In this document: positions 26,741 to 37,421 of the stretch, piece after piece
Layout of the letters: the number at the start of each line of letters is the position of its first letter
Position numbering within the stretch: position 1 is the stretch's first letter
Assembly (NCBI RefSeq): GCF_933775445.1
Contig: NC_065874.1
Coordinates: 34,642,093 to 34,706,092 of the forward strand
Direction: 5' to 3'
DNA: 64,000 bases
From: Argentina anserina
Lineage: Eukaryota > Streptophyta > Magnoliopsida > Rosales > Rosaceae
Translations under genes and position numbers: made by a program
The notes under the pieces: generated by a model
Database searches by the model: none
Told to the model about the DNA's origin: nothing
What the model saw: the letters and a program-made list of their open reading frames with translations, nothing else

Positions 26741-28009
26741 ATGGCACCATCTATAAGCCAAACCATCACAGACTCTTCAGATCTCACTGAGTTTGTCATT
26801 AGCAAGGGCAATGGGGTGAAGGGTCTTTCCCAAATGGGACTCAAAAGCCTCCCAAAGCAATATATCCAACCCGTTACAGAAAGAAAAGTGAGTATGAAAA
26901 TAACAAATTTGCCTGAAGAATCCATTCCCATCATTGACATGTCAAACTTGGAGGACCCGAAAGTGGCAGAATCCATATGCAATGCGGCAGAGAAGTGGGG
27001 GTTCTTTCAGCTACTCAACCATGGTGTGCCCATTGAAGTTCTTGAGCATGTCAAGCAAGCAACTCACAGATTTTTTGAGTTGCCAGCTGAGGAGAAGAGT
27101 AAGTTCTCGAAAGAGAATTCGTCTTCAACTAATGTTCGATTTGGTACGAGCTTTAGTCCTGAAGCAGAGAAGGCACTAGAGTGGAAAGACTGGCTTAGTG
27201 TCTTCTATATTTCTGAGGATGAGGCCTCTGCACACTGGCCTGCAGCTTGCAAGTAATTAAGCCCAGAATTTTCTTACTATATGTATCAGTTATTCATGAT
27301 GACATGCAATATTGAGTCTCCTTTAGCTTATAGCAGTTCTCTGGGTCACATGCAGGATAATATAATTACGTGAACTAATTGTGTTATAATTACATGAACT
27401 AATGCGCGCCTGTGTTTGTTTCTCAGAGATGAAGTGCTCGAATACATGAAGAGGACAGACATACTCATAAAACGACTCCTAGGGATGCTGATGAAAAGAC
27501 TGAACGTGACAGAAATAGACAAAACCAAAGAAGCACTTCTAATGGGATCCAAGCGAATCAACCTTAACTACTACCCCGTCTGCCCTGACCCTGAGCTCAC
27601 AGTCGGAATTGGGCGCCACTCTGATGTCTCCACACTCACAATCCTCCTTCAAGACTACACCGGAGGACTTTACGTCCGAGCGGGGACTGCTTCTGATGAG
27701 GATAGGTGGGTGCATGTTCCTCCATTGGAAGGGTCACTAGTGATCAACATTGGTGACGCACTGCAGATAATGAGCAACGGGAAATACAAGAGCGTGGAGC
27801 ATAGAGTGGTTGCTAATGGAAATCAGACCAGGATTTCAGTCCCCATATTTGTGAATCCGAGGCCATCGGACGTGATAGGGCCTCTGCCTGAAGTCCTTGC
27901 TAGTGGGGAGAAAGCATTGTACAAGCAAGTTGTGTACTCTGACTATGTCAGACATTTCTTCCGGAAGGCTCATGATGGAAAGGATACCGTTGATTTTGCT
28001 AAAATCTGA
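26741..28009 (+). CDS. F6'H1: Feruloyl-CoA 6'-hydroxylase-like 2-oxoglutarate/Fe(II) dioxygenase
   Basis: Ortho-hydroxylates feruloyl-CoA, giving 6'-hydroxyferuloyl-CoA, which lactonises to the coumarin scopoletin. This is a cytosolic 2-oxoglutarate-dependent enzyme important for iron mobilisation and defence. Two exons, 26741-27252 and 27427-28009, 364 aa (Arabidopsis F6'H1 is about 361). The fold is complete: DIOX_N with [11 protein letters not shown] and [16 protein letters not shown], and the 2OG-Fe(II) core with iron ligands His235, Asp237 ([15 protein letters not shown]) and His296 ([10 protein letters not shown]), and the 2OG-binding R306-I-S308. The C-terminus [17 protein letters not shown] is nearly that of F6'H1. 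Related p-coumaroyl-CoA 2'-hydroxylase or scopoletin 8-hydroxylase activity cannot be excluded from sequence. The single intron position is the family's. Confidence 0.92.
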
Positions 28010-28711
28010 AGGTAATTCATTACTATATCTCTCTGCACCTTGGCAATGTTTCAAGGCTAGTTATTTTGTTTTTAATAATGAACATTTAATCGACTATGTA
28101 AAATAATTTACGATGCAAGAGATGTGCTCGATTGAAACAATGTGTATCAATATGGATGTAAGAGATGTGATCAAGAATGTGTATCAATAAATATTTCGTA
28201 AAGACCCAATAATATGTTATTCGCTTGATTATTTACTCATAAACGCATAGAATTCCTTGCTCGAAAACAGTTGTTAATGTGACACAAATTCTACTTTCCT
28301 ATTAACTGGGCATCAATGAAAGATAGGCTGAAATACAATCAATTTGTACTAGACATGGAACGAACTTAATGATGTACAGTCACAGCACTTGAACCTAACC
28401 CTATGAGCATCATCACACATTATATTCTTGGAAAACAAGGAAAACAGATGGCTAGTTGAAATGATTGCTTTAGTCCTTATTCAAGCACAAACTTCAGTAG
28501 AGACCAGGCACATCTCAATCGGAGGAGCTGGGTTTTTTTATAGAGGATAAATACAGCTCATCAGACTAGGATACATTCCAACTACAATATTACATCACAC
28601 ACACATCCGCTCTACAATAACGTGAATTCTGATCCCATATGCAAATTCCTATTTATCATCCACATGGAAGGGAGTGAACTCTCTTGGCTGACACAGGACA
28701 GTACGGAGTAC
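28010..28711. other. Convergent 3' regions of the F6'H-like and AAE18 genes
   Basis: No gene seen. The two neighbouring genes are transcribed toward each other and this stretch holds their 3' untranslated regions and terminators. AATAAATA at about 28186 is a plausible polyadenylation signal for the plus-strand gene. Confidence 0.5.
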
Positions 28712-31700
28712 CTACATTCTACTCCGAACAGATAGCTCACGTTTCATTTGGTCCCTTAAAACTCTTCTTAACAACTTATTAGAAGCTGTCCGAGGAAACT
28801 CTGCAACAATCTTGACGAGGCTCACCTGGTCATCGATTAAAACAGTTGGAGTAAACATCAGCAACTAAAAATGACACAAAACTTGGTTTTAGAGCAATGT
28901 GAAGCACCAGCAGCTTTGTTTTGGGAAGCTTTCCTCAAAAGCTAAACACTTGAAGTTAATGCGATGTATTTAGTGTGATCATTCCCATGAATAGGAAAAT
29001 AATTCAGATGTTACCTTAAACAATGGGTTAAGCCTGCCATGAATAGCTCTTGAGAATTTCATCTTTAGCTCGTCTGCTTTGGTCTCAAATCCCTTCTTCA
29101 ACACCACAAATATAACCAACTGTTCTGGACCCCCACTCCCTGGTGAAACACTAACTGCAGCCGTCTCCGAGACACTTTCATCAGACCGGTCACAGACACG
29201 CTCAATTTCAACAGAACTTGTCTGCAAACCAAGGTGGTTTTGAAACTTTAGTAATTCTATAGTAAGTCCAAGCATATCAGTTGACACAACAAGCAGAAAA
29301 TGACTAAGAACCTAAGTGCATGTATGCTTTGACTCAGAATAACTCATTATCAAAAGTGGGCAGATGAACATTTACCTTGATGCCACCAAGGTTCATGGTG
29401 TCATCAGCCCTGCCTTGAACAACAAAATAGCTCCCAACTGTTCTTCTGATTATGTCTCCATGTCTCCTGAGTTGCTGCCAGTACATATACCACAGTATAT
29501 AACGGTTACAATTTTTGTCAAGGATTTAATTACATTGCCAAAAATAATTGTACTCTAGATTAATCGTCTAACTTTGTTCTGTGGATGAGTTTTGAATTAT
29601 TTCAAGAAAGGTAAACTCCCAAGACTGGCAGAAATTAAGAAGTTGAAAGATGAAGTATATATGACTAACAATTTTTGTCACTCAGATTCTGTTCAGTGAT
29701 TTGAAGAATTAAATAATACAGGACCATAGAGTTCTAAACATACCATTCCATTGTACATTGGCATTCCCTTGAAATAGACTTCTTCATGGTCAGCATTTAG
29801 CAATCTATCGGTTGCTCCCATGTAGAGTGGGAATAAACCCACTTCCCCCACACATGCTTCATCATCTGGCTGTCAAATTGTTCAAGGAAATCAGAGACCT
29901 TGACAGACAATATTAGTACAATATTATCAATGAGTTAGCTCGCAATTATCGGTCAGCCGTTAATCCTTTACCACCACCAATTGTTTTGACGAGAATGCCT
30001 AGACACTGGTGAGTATTAGAGTGGCAAATAGGTGATTAGAACAGTTGTTAAGTTACCAACAATTACAAACTAGCAAGACAAAGTGCTTACGTAAGGCACC
30101 CCACTTTCATCAAGGATGACAAATCCTGTTGCCATCGACTTTGTGCTGAAGGCCCCAAAAGCTTGTGGCTGCTGTAGACTTGCCATTATGTAGGAAGAAG
30201 CAAGTTCTGTGCCTCCACAACATTCAAGAATGGGCTTGTAAAAAGCACGGGAAGATAGCCAAAGGTCATCATCGACGTTCGATGCTTCACCAGTTGAAGT
30301 GAAAGATCTGCACAAATTCCTGTTTAATTTTGTTTCTTTGGATTCATGCAAATAACTTTTTTTCGAAGATAAGAAGATTACTTTATCTTAGTCCAATCTA
30401 GGTCTTTCATGCACCCTGTACTCTTCCAAGCTTTGACCAGGCTGGGAACTGTACCCAAAATAGTGACTCCTGCGTCCTGACAAAAACAAGAAGCAAATAA
30501 GCTAGGAACTGTAAGGAGCTGGCTGGTGCTAAATAATAATTATTGATCTAGTAAACACAAAAATTAAGGAGCATGTCAGTTTTCCCGAGTTATTGCAATT
30601 TTTATGTGTATTGCATCGCAATTTTGCATATACATTTCATGCCATTGCCTTTTATTTTCTAATTGAAATAATTTTGCGACCACCACAGGATATAATTTCG
30701 TTAAATGATCTCTGAGAGAAGATGTGTTGAGGTATCACCTGAACAAACTTTCCAAAACCACGACCTAGAGGAGATCCATGATAGAGAGCAAGAGTTGCAC
30801 TAGTTAGAAAGCATGAGTAGATCAAAATTGGACCCATAACCCAACCTAAATTTGTTGGCCAGCAGAAAACATCTCCAACTTGAGTATCAATGTGAGCCCA
30901 TGAATCAGCTGCACATCGAATTGGTGAAAGTTGTGTCCATGGGATCGCTTTTGGATCTCCTGTTAAACGATGCACGATAAGGTAAAGATTGAGATAACAA
31001 TGAATTTCAAAGTAGAGATAACAGCAAATGTTTGCCTGAAAGTTATTTCTGTACCTGTAGTTCCTGATGAGAAAAGAATATTTGTGACTGAATCTATTGG
31101 CTGATAGACTGGAGAGTAATAATTCTTTCTGCCAAGAAATATGTACCATGACACTGATTAGAAAATTGATCCAAAACCATAATCTTGAAGAAGAAGAAAA
31201 AGTATACATCAGCAATGATCATAAACAAAGAAAACTCTTTTCATTGCAAAATAAAGTGTAAACTGGCCCAATCTAAAATCCTTCGTGCACTAATTTTACC
31301 TCGGGAGATGATTGACACTAGAAATAAAGTGTTTCCAGGATAGATCCTGTTCTCTTAATTGAATGCCTACACTGTTCCCGATTGCTGGAAGAACAATAGC
31401 TTTACACTGAGCAGCATCCACAACACGACTGCAAGAAACATAAGAGTATTAATTAAACATAACAAGTTAAATTTCTCAAATTTGACTCTAAGATAGTACC
31501 ATTCTTGAGAATGAAGTAGAATGATATATACCTGTACAGCGGAAACTTTCGACCTCCTCGTAGTATGAAATCCTGAAAGCAAAGTGCAAGCAGAAATCAT
31601 ATCAGAGTCAAATAACTCAATGGCCGTATCAACTGACTGATAAGTTTTGATGTTACAACTCCTTATATTAGGGAAAATTCACCTGAGTAAAGATCCCCTT

Positions 31701-33601
31701 CGCATTCGACACACGCAGTCGAGTTGCAATTTCGTTAACAGCAAAACTGTCAGCTATTGATACAACTACATATCCTGCTAGTATGATTGCCAAATATATG
31801 ATTACTGCACTGACTGTCATTGGCATGTCAATTGCGATGGCATCACCCTTTGAAAAGGTCGGATCCTCATCTAGCGCATTTGCCACCAACCTGCGAATTT
31901 TTGTGTGGACAAAATTAAGTAAATAACACAGGAGAATGATTTGTGGATATTGCATTAAAAAAAGAAGAAGAATGAGCAGAACCAACCAAAAACTTTAGAG
32001 AAGGTGAAAAAGAAAAATACTGTGATCAAAGGGATCCATACTCTAGGTAATTTATCAAATGGGATTCAAAGTAGCACAGAAGTTTAGGTAAAGACCAAGT
32101 GATAATCACTGCTTAAATGTAATGAATTGCAATGATTTGGAAATCAAATGAGAGCATACATTACTTGTTCCCGGAGTTCTTTGAGTGTCATACAATTTAC
32201 AGCAGAATCATCACAGCCTTCATCTCTCCAAATAACAGCCACACTGTCGTCCTCTTTTCTTGGTTGTCTGATGGGTAGCAAACAACATTCAGCTATATTG
32301 AGAACTGAATCTTGAAGCCAAACTCCCCCACGCCTTGACTTTTCAGTCTTATCTAGAATAAGCTTTGGGGCATCTCGAAATTGAAGTGAGAGCTCTTTTA
32401 GAAGAATTGACCAGTAAGCCTAATAATCAGTTGCAAGTAATGAGTTAACTAAGAATTCAGTTCCTCTAATTATAAATAATTTTGCATATGATCGAGTAGT
32501 TACCTCGGGGTTCTCAACAGTATATTTCTGAAAAAGGCCAAAACTTGCTATGGGATCCTTGTATACTGTTCCTAAAAGCTGTGAGCCATGCTTTTCCATC
32601 ACTCGGCCCAAGTTTGTGTGTCGAGACTCGTATCTGATGATACAGAACATAATGTTAGGTTGGGAATTAGAAGTAGAATCACAGAGCAGAATATAGAAGG
32701 CATAAGATTGATAATACAGCACAATGGCATCTCAAAGCCTCGCTCAATGATATGGTGACACTAGCTCCTACACACTTTCTACTAATACAACTCACAGATG
32801 TTTAAGATTATCAAAACGGAAGGCTTCAAAGATGGTTCCCAAGATTTCATATTTTTTTGATATTACAAGTTATATATTACTGAAAAAAAAACAGAAAAAC
32901 AATTGCAGCGCATAAACAAATTTCACTGATCAAAATTGCAATTCTGAAGGCTTCGACTTGATTAATTCAAAGATGGTCTCAAGATCTCATACTTTTTTGA
33001 TATTATAAGTTATATATAACTGAACTAAACTCAAATAGGCCATAGAGGGTAGTGGCTGAAATGACAAAGAAAAACAAATGCAGCATAGACAAATTTCCCT
33101 GATCAAATTGCAATTCTTAATGTTACTGCACTACTAAAATTTATGAAAGAAGAAACAGATGCTCGAAATGATCAAAAACTATGGCATAAAGTTGACTAAT
33201 TCAATGGTGGGTCTCACTTTCTCAATTCTTTTTCATATCAAAAGCTATACAGAATATAGGGTACGGACTTGAATGACCAAGAAAACAATGCAGCGTAAAT
33301 CAAAGAAATAAAATGGAGAAAATTACAGAGAAGGGAACCAGTAGAGAGGAGGGCCTCTGGTGGACACATCCCAATTGGCGTAGATGGAGTAGTAAACCAG
33401 TTGGTGCAGCTCATGTGGGTGTGAAGGTTTCAGCAATCTCTGAGCCACTATCTGCCTCCACACCTCTACTGGATCAAACGATGCACCGTTGGTTGCAGAG
33501 ATCGTCTGCTTAAGAACAGCTTCGATTTCCTTGGCCTCATTGAGGGTCAAGCCTGCTTGAACCAAGTCATCGAATCCCAATTCCCTTATGGTCTTCACCA
33601 T
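28712..33601 (-). CDS. AAE18: Acyl-activating enzyme 18, peroxisomal (AMP-forming ligase)
   Basis: ATP-dependent acyl-CoA synthetase of the ANL superfamily. Plant AAE18 is peroxisomal and has been tied to activation of the auxin precursor 2,4-DB. Fourteen exons: 33601-33327, 32633-32504, 32419-32160, 31890-31683, 31572-31532, 31428-31300, 31128-31055, 30959-30739, 30476-30382, 30307-30091, 29869-29744, 29474-29376, 29221-29015, 28825-28712, giving 731 aa. The nucleotide-binding loop SSGTTG is at residues 368-373 ([17 protein letters not shown]). Next come [10 protein letters not shown] and [13 protein letters not shown] at about 613-625. The protein ends in SRM, a variant PTS1 peroxisomal signal. 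The N-terminal roughly 90 residues ([15 protein letters not shown]) are the AAE17/18-specific extension. Confidence 0.93.
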
Positions 33602-34346
33602 TTCTACTTCCAGTATGGAGGTCTAAAGGTTTTGCATGATCAAGATCAACACTGTTTAAGCTAATAAGAAGACCAGGTGGTAGTAGGTGAGAGATGTAAA
33701 GGTAGTTGAGCTGCCACGTGATAATTTCAGTTGGGAGATTCTGAAGTCTGAACAAACCTCTTCTGCTACTGCTAGTTGCCATTCTTTTGTTAATTTTGTG
33801 GACATCCATGTTAAATATTTAACAGTAAAACGAGATTTGTTTCCGCTTATTCTGTCATTCATTCGGGAATCCCATCTACAAGGGGAGTTACATAGATGTA
33901 TTAACAGTGTGTTTTATGTAATGAATAAAGTGTTTCATAGTGAAATTACATTTTTAAGAGTTCGGAGACCAAAGTTTTAGTACCAATAGCTGGAAGCAGC
34001 ATTGGTGGGTGAGAAACTGAGAATAGCAGATCAAGTTTTTGGTATAATACCAGACCCGAGATATGGCATTAATACCTAACCATTTGTATAAAATAGATTG
34101 ACTCGTGATGCCAGAAAACTAGTCTAATATGACTAACAGATTTCTAATGTTATCATACATATTCACATGACATGTTGCAAGCATTTTGCTTTGTTGTTCT
34201 TGCCCTTCAACTATGACTGCCATGAAGCAACGACGATTCTTTTTACCTTACATTACATTTTTCATATATCAACCTCTTGGAAACATGACCAAGTCTACTT
34301 GCAAGGCTGTGCTGAGTAAAACATGTGAGTAGACTCCGAGTAAATG

Positions 34347-36327
34347 TCACTTGGCAAATCGCATTGTCCACTCAGAAGCTAATTCATCGTGTTTAGCTTT
34401 ATCTGCCAAGTACAAATGGGCGATGCTAGGGACCAGCGGATTATCTGCACAAATGTGAATATGATGTTGGTGTTAAATGAATATGATGTTGGGGAATATA
34501 TATGATCCTAAATCAAACTTGAACAACTCAGAATACATAAAGAATATGACTACTGCTTTGTTGTTTATCAAGTATGAGTTCCTTTAAAATGCTGACATTT
34601 AGTACTAAAAGTAAACTAGTGCAATACCAAGGGTAATAGAGTGGATAAAGGGGAGGAGTAAAAGGAAAGGAACACAAGAACATGCGCACAACCAACCCAC
34701 AAAGAAAGCTCAAAAGATTATAGAAGAACTTACAAGGATCAGGCTTCGTGAAAATGGACCGAATTGCTAGTAGCACCTTTGTAATTGTCAGAGCTGGACT
34801 CCAACCATCCTTTACGATTTCCAAACTTACATTACCAGAAGAATCAACATTGCAATGAAAGACTCGAGTCCTGAATACGATCTGCAACACTAGCCCTTTT
34901 AAGAAGAGATATAATAAAATAAAATAAAACTAGCATTAAAGCAGTGAATCACACAGATAACATGCTAATCTCCAGTTGTATTTAATTCATAAACATATAT
35001 TAATTCTTAAGTCAATAGTTGATACATCGATGTATGATGACCTGAATAAAAAGTTGGATGATCACTTCATTACTTTGTCTTTGGCATAGTATCCGTCTCA
35101 AAATTTATATATAACCGTGTGACGTATATTAATTGTAGAGATGAACTATAGATACATAAGTATTTTACATCAGAAGCCTAATGAGGCATAGTACCTGTGG
35201 AGGTTTAAATGGATATTCACCAGGAAACTTAATGTCAAGGAAATATATCCCACCTTGGTATGGTGTTCCTAGGAAAATAATATAAAAATGTGTCAATGTT
35301 GCCAAATCATACCTGGGATACATAAGAGCATAAACATAACCATGAGCATTGAACATAATGATATGAAGCAAAGAGCCATTTGGAACCCATTTAGACCATA
35401 TCTGGCATATAATTCATTGAACTCCATTCTAGCAAGAACCAAAGGAGTGATGCAATACTATCCCCTTAAACCCATAAAAGAGCAGAAATGGCGTTATCAA
35501 CTATATATGCAGTAATCACAATGGCTTCGTACTTGCTAATAGGTTCGCAGACATCCAAGTTTTACTCTAAAGAAAGATTCCAGAGTTGGTTGTAAACTAA
35601 AACCCATGTTCTGAAGATTTGACTTTCTAAAGACTTCATATCAGAAAGAAACTATAACTAAATAGGAAACTGAATTCCTGACCGATCAAAGCAGAAACCA
35701 GAACTGATAAAGCAATAACTAGTTCTCAGTTATCTTTTACTAACTCCGCACAGATACTCAAAAAGTATATCAGACTGAGCACACAAATAAGCATCTACTC
35801 CACATCTTATTACAACAGGCAATCCTTCATCAGCATTAAAAGTTTGATTATAATGCAAATTTGCTTTAGAAAGCATGTACCAAGCACAAATCCAATTGGA
35901 TTATCTGCAGACTAACCCATGAACCCACCAGCCAATCAATAACTTCAAAACTATCTAATCTATCACTCTAACCCTCACCAAACTCTAACCACCACAGCAA
36001 AATCAAAGCAAATTGACTTGGAAACCAGAGATTCATGACTAACCCAACACTAGAAACCTTAAAGGAAGCAACTTTACAAACCAAAACGCAGCAAAGAAGT
36101 GACCTTTATTAAGCATGAAAGAAGAGGGAAATCTGAGATGTTGAAGAACCTGGAGGACCAATGATGGTGGCAACCCAGTGGTAGAGATTGTCACCCTTGG
36201 GCCCAGCAGAGCAATCAGGAGGTGGGTCCATGTTGAGCTCCACCATTTCTCTCTGGATTCTCTTCCCTGACGAAGACACAGAGGTCGTCGATACCCACGC
36301 CGAGGTTGATCCCGACGATGTTGTCAT
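34347..36327 (-). CDS. COP10: COP10, E2 ubiquitin-conjugating enzyme variant
   Basis: Ubiquitin E2 variant of the COP10-DET1-DDB1 (CDD) complex in the nucleus, which enhances E2 activity and represses photomorphogenesis in the dark. Four exons: 36327-36150, 35268-35195, 34881-34734, 34444-34347, giving 165 aa. The Ser/Thr-rich N-tail is followed by [20 protein letters not shown], a hydrophobic [18 protein letters not shown] segment, YPFKPPQIVF, and [18 protein letters not shown]. In canonical E2s the active-site Cys follows the HxN loop; here [20 protein letters not shown] has Ser at that place, matching the inactive COP10 class. It ends in EWTMRFAK. The ATG at 36327 is the first in frame; the codon at 36336 is GTG. 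Confidence 0.94.
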
Positions 36328-36423
36328 CTCCGACACAAGTCTGTCTGTCTCTCTGTGTGTTTAACTGTTTTATGTTTCAGAAATTCATTGTAACAAAATT
36401 GAGCTTGAAAAAGAAAAAGAAAT

Positions 36424-36495
36424 TATCAGAGCCAGGTTTCGATCCTGGGACCTGTGGGTTATGGGCCCACCACGCTTCCGCTGCGCCACTCTGAT
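36424..36495 (-). tRNA. Initiator tRNA-Met (anticodon CAT)
   Basis: A 72-nt minus-strand gene reading ATCAGAGTGGCGCAGCGGAA at its 5' end and ending CTGGCTCTGATA. The anticodon arm is TGGGC-CCATAAC-CCA-type with CAT in the loop. The A1-U72 pair and A-rich T loop (AGGATCGAAACC) are those of plant cytosolic initiator tRNA. CAA motifs lie just upstream on minus (CAATAAACAATCAATAA), and a T-rich Pol III terminator (TTTCTTTTTCTTTTT) follows directly. It is transcribed in the same direction as COP10, ending 97 bp before its start codon. Confidence 0.95.
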
Positions 36496-37421
36496 TTATT
36501 GATTGTTTATTGCAAAAATAGATACTAGAATTGAGACACTAGGAAGTAAAACTGCAAACAAAGTAGTCAAGTAGATACTACCTACATAACACGGAAGCTT
36601 GCCTTGACGACCGATTCCCGCTTCGGAAGCGGGGGAAACGCGATTCCAGAAAATGAGGGTTTGGGAGCGCAGCGGAAGCGTTGGCTTCCAAATTAGAAGC
36701 GTGATTCCTTCCATTCTCTATTTCATCAATCAATGTCTTGAGTCTCTTCTTGTCGTCTCATCTTCTTTCAATTTCTTCAAGCGGTTAAAGATGAATAGCA
36801 TCAATTGATCTAATGTGTCAGAGAAAAGAGAAAGAGGTGGGGAGAGATATGAAAAAAATCTTGACGAAACAAAGAGAATACAAACTTTTTTTTATTCAAT
36901 TTCATTTAGTGATGTCTCTTTGACTTGCACGTGGCCAATACCTTCACACTATATTTGACCTTCTTTTATTTGAATTTTGAAAGGAAGCTTTAATATTACT
37001 ATAACCAAGGATAATTATGGTTTAGAAAATAAATTATTAATAGTTATCAAGTTATTTTAAAACTGAATAAAATAATTTAAAAAATCAATAAATATGTAGG
37101 AGTAATGCAAGTACACCACAAGCAAGAATTACACTTTTCATTGATAAGGTTACTCTGTTAAGTTCTGGTTAATTCTGCCTCGTCAAGAAAAAATGAACGT
37201 CTAGCCGCTACCTCATCAGAATGCCTACAACGAACTCCATGGAACTCCCCGGGTTTTTTCCAAGACAAAAAAAAAAGGTGAAGGGGAATGTGATGAGGCT
37301 CAAAACAAAATCAAACTAGATGAACTATGTGTGAACTCCATTTCATCTAGCTTGTGCAGTGACTGCATAGCTTGTGCAGTGACTGCAGTCCATTTTTCTA
37401 TCTCAAAAGAGCTGCTTTTAA
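36496..37421. other. Intergenic between the tRNA-iMet gene and the GH17 gene 3' end
   Basis: No gene supported. A short stretch at 36600-36715 is GC-richer than its flanks and has repeated AAGCG and GGAAGCG words, origin unknown. The rest is AT-rich, with a direct duplication of CTTGTGCAGTGACTGCA at about 37350-37387. Confidence 0.5.

Noticed and set aside
30652..31215. 187-codon minus-strand frame in the AAE18 region
   Set aside because: Fuses a true exon (30739-30959) with flanking introns; only the exon part is coding.
33567..33862. Frames upstream of the AAE18 start
   Set aside because: Contain no homology and lie in the presumed leader/promoter of AAE18.
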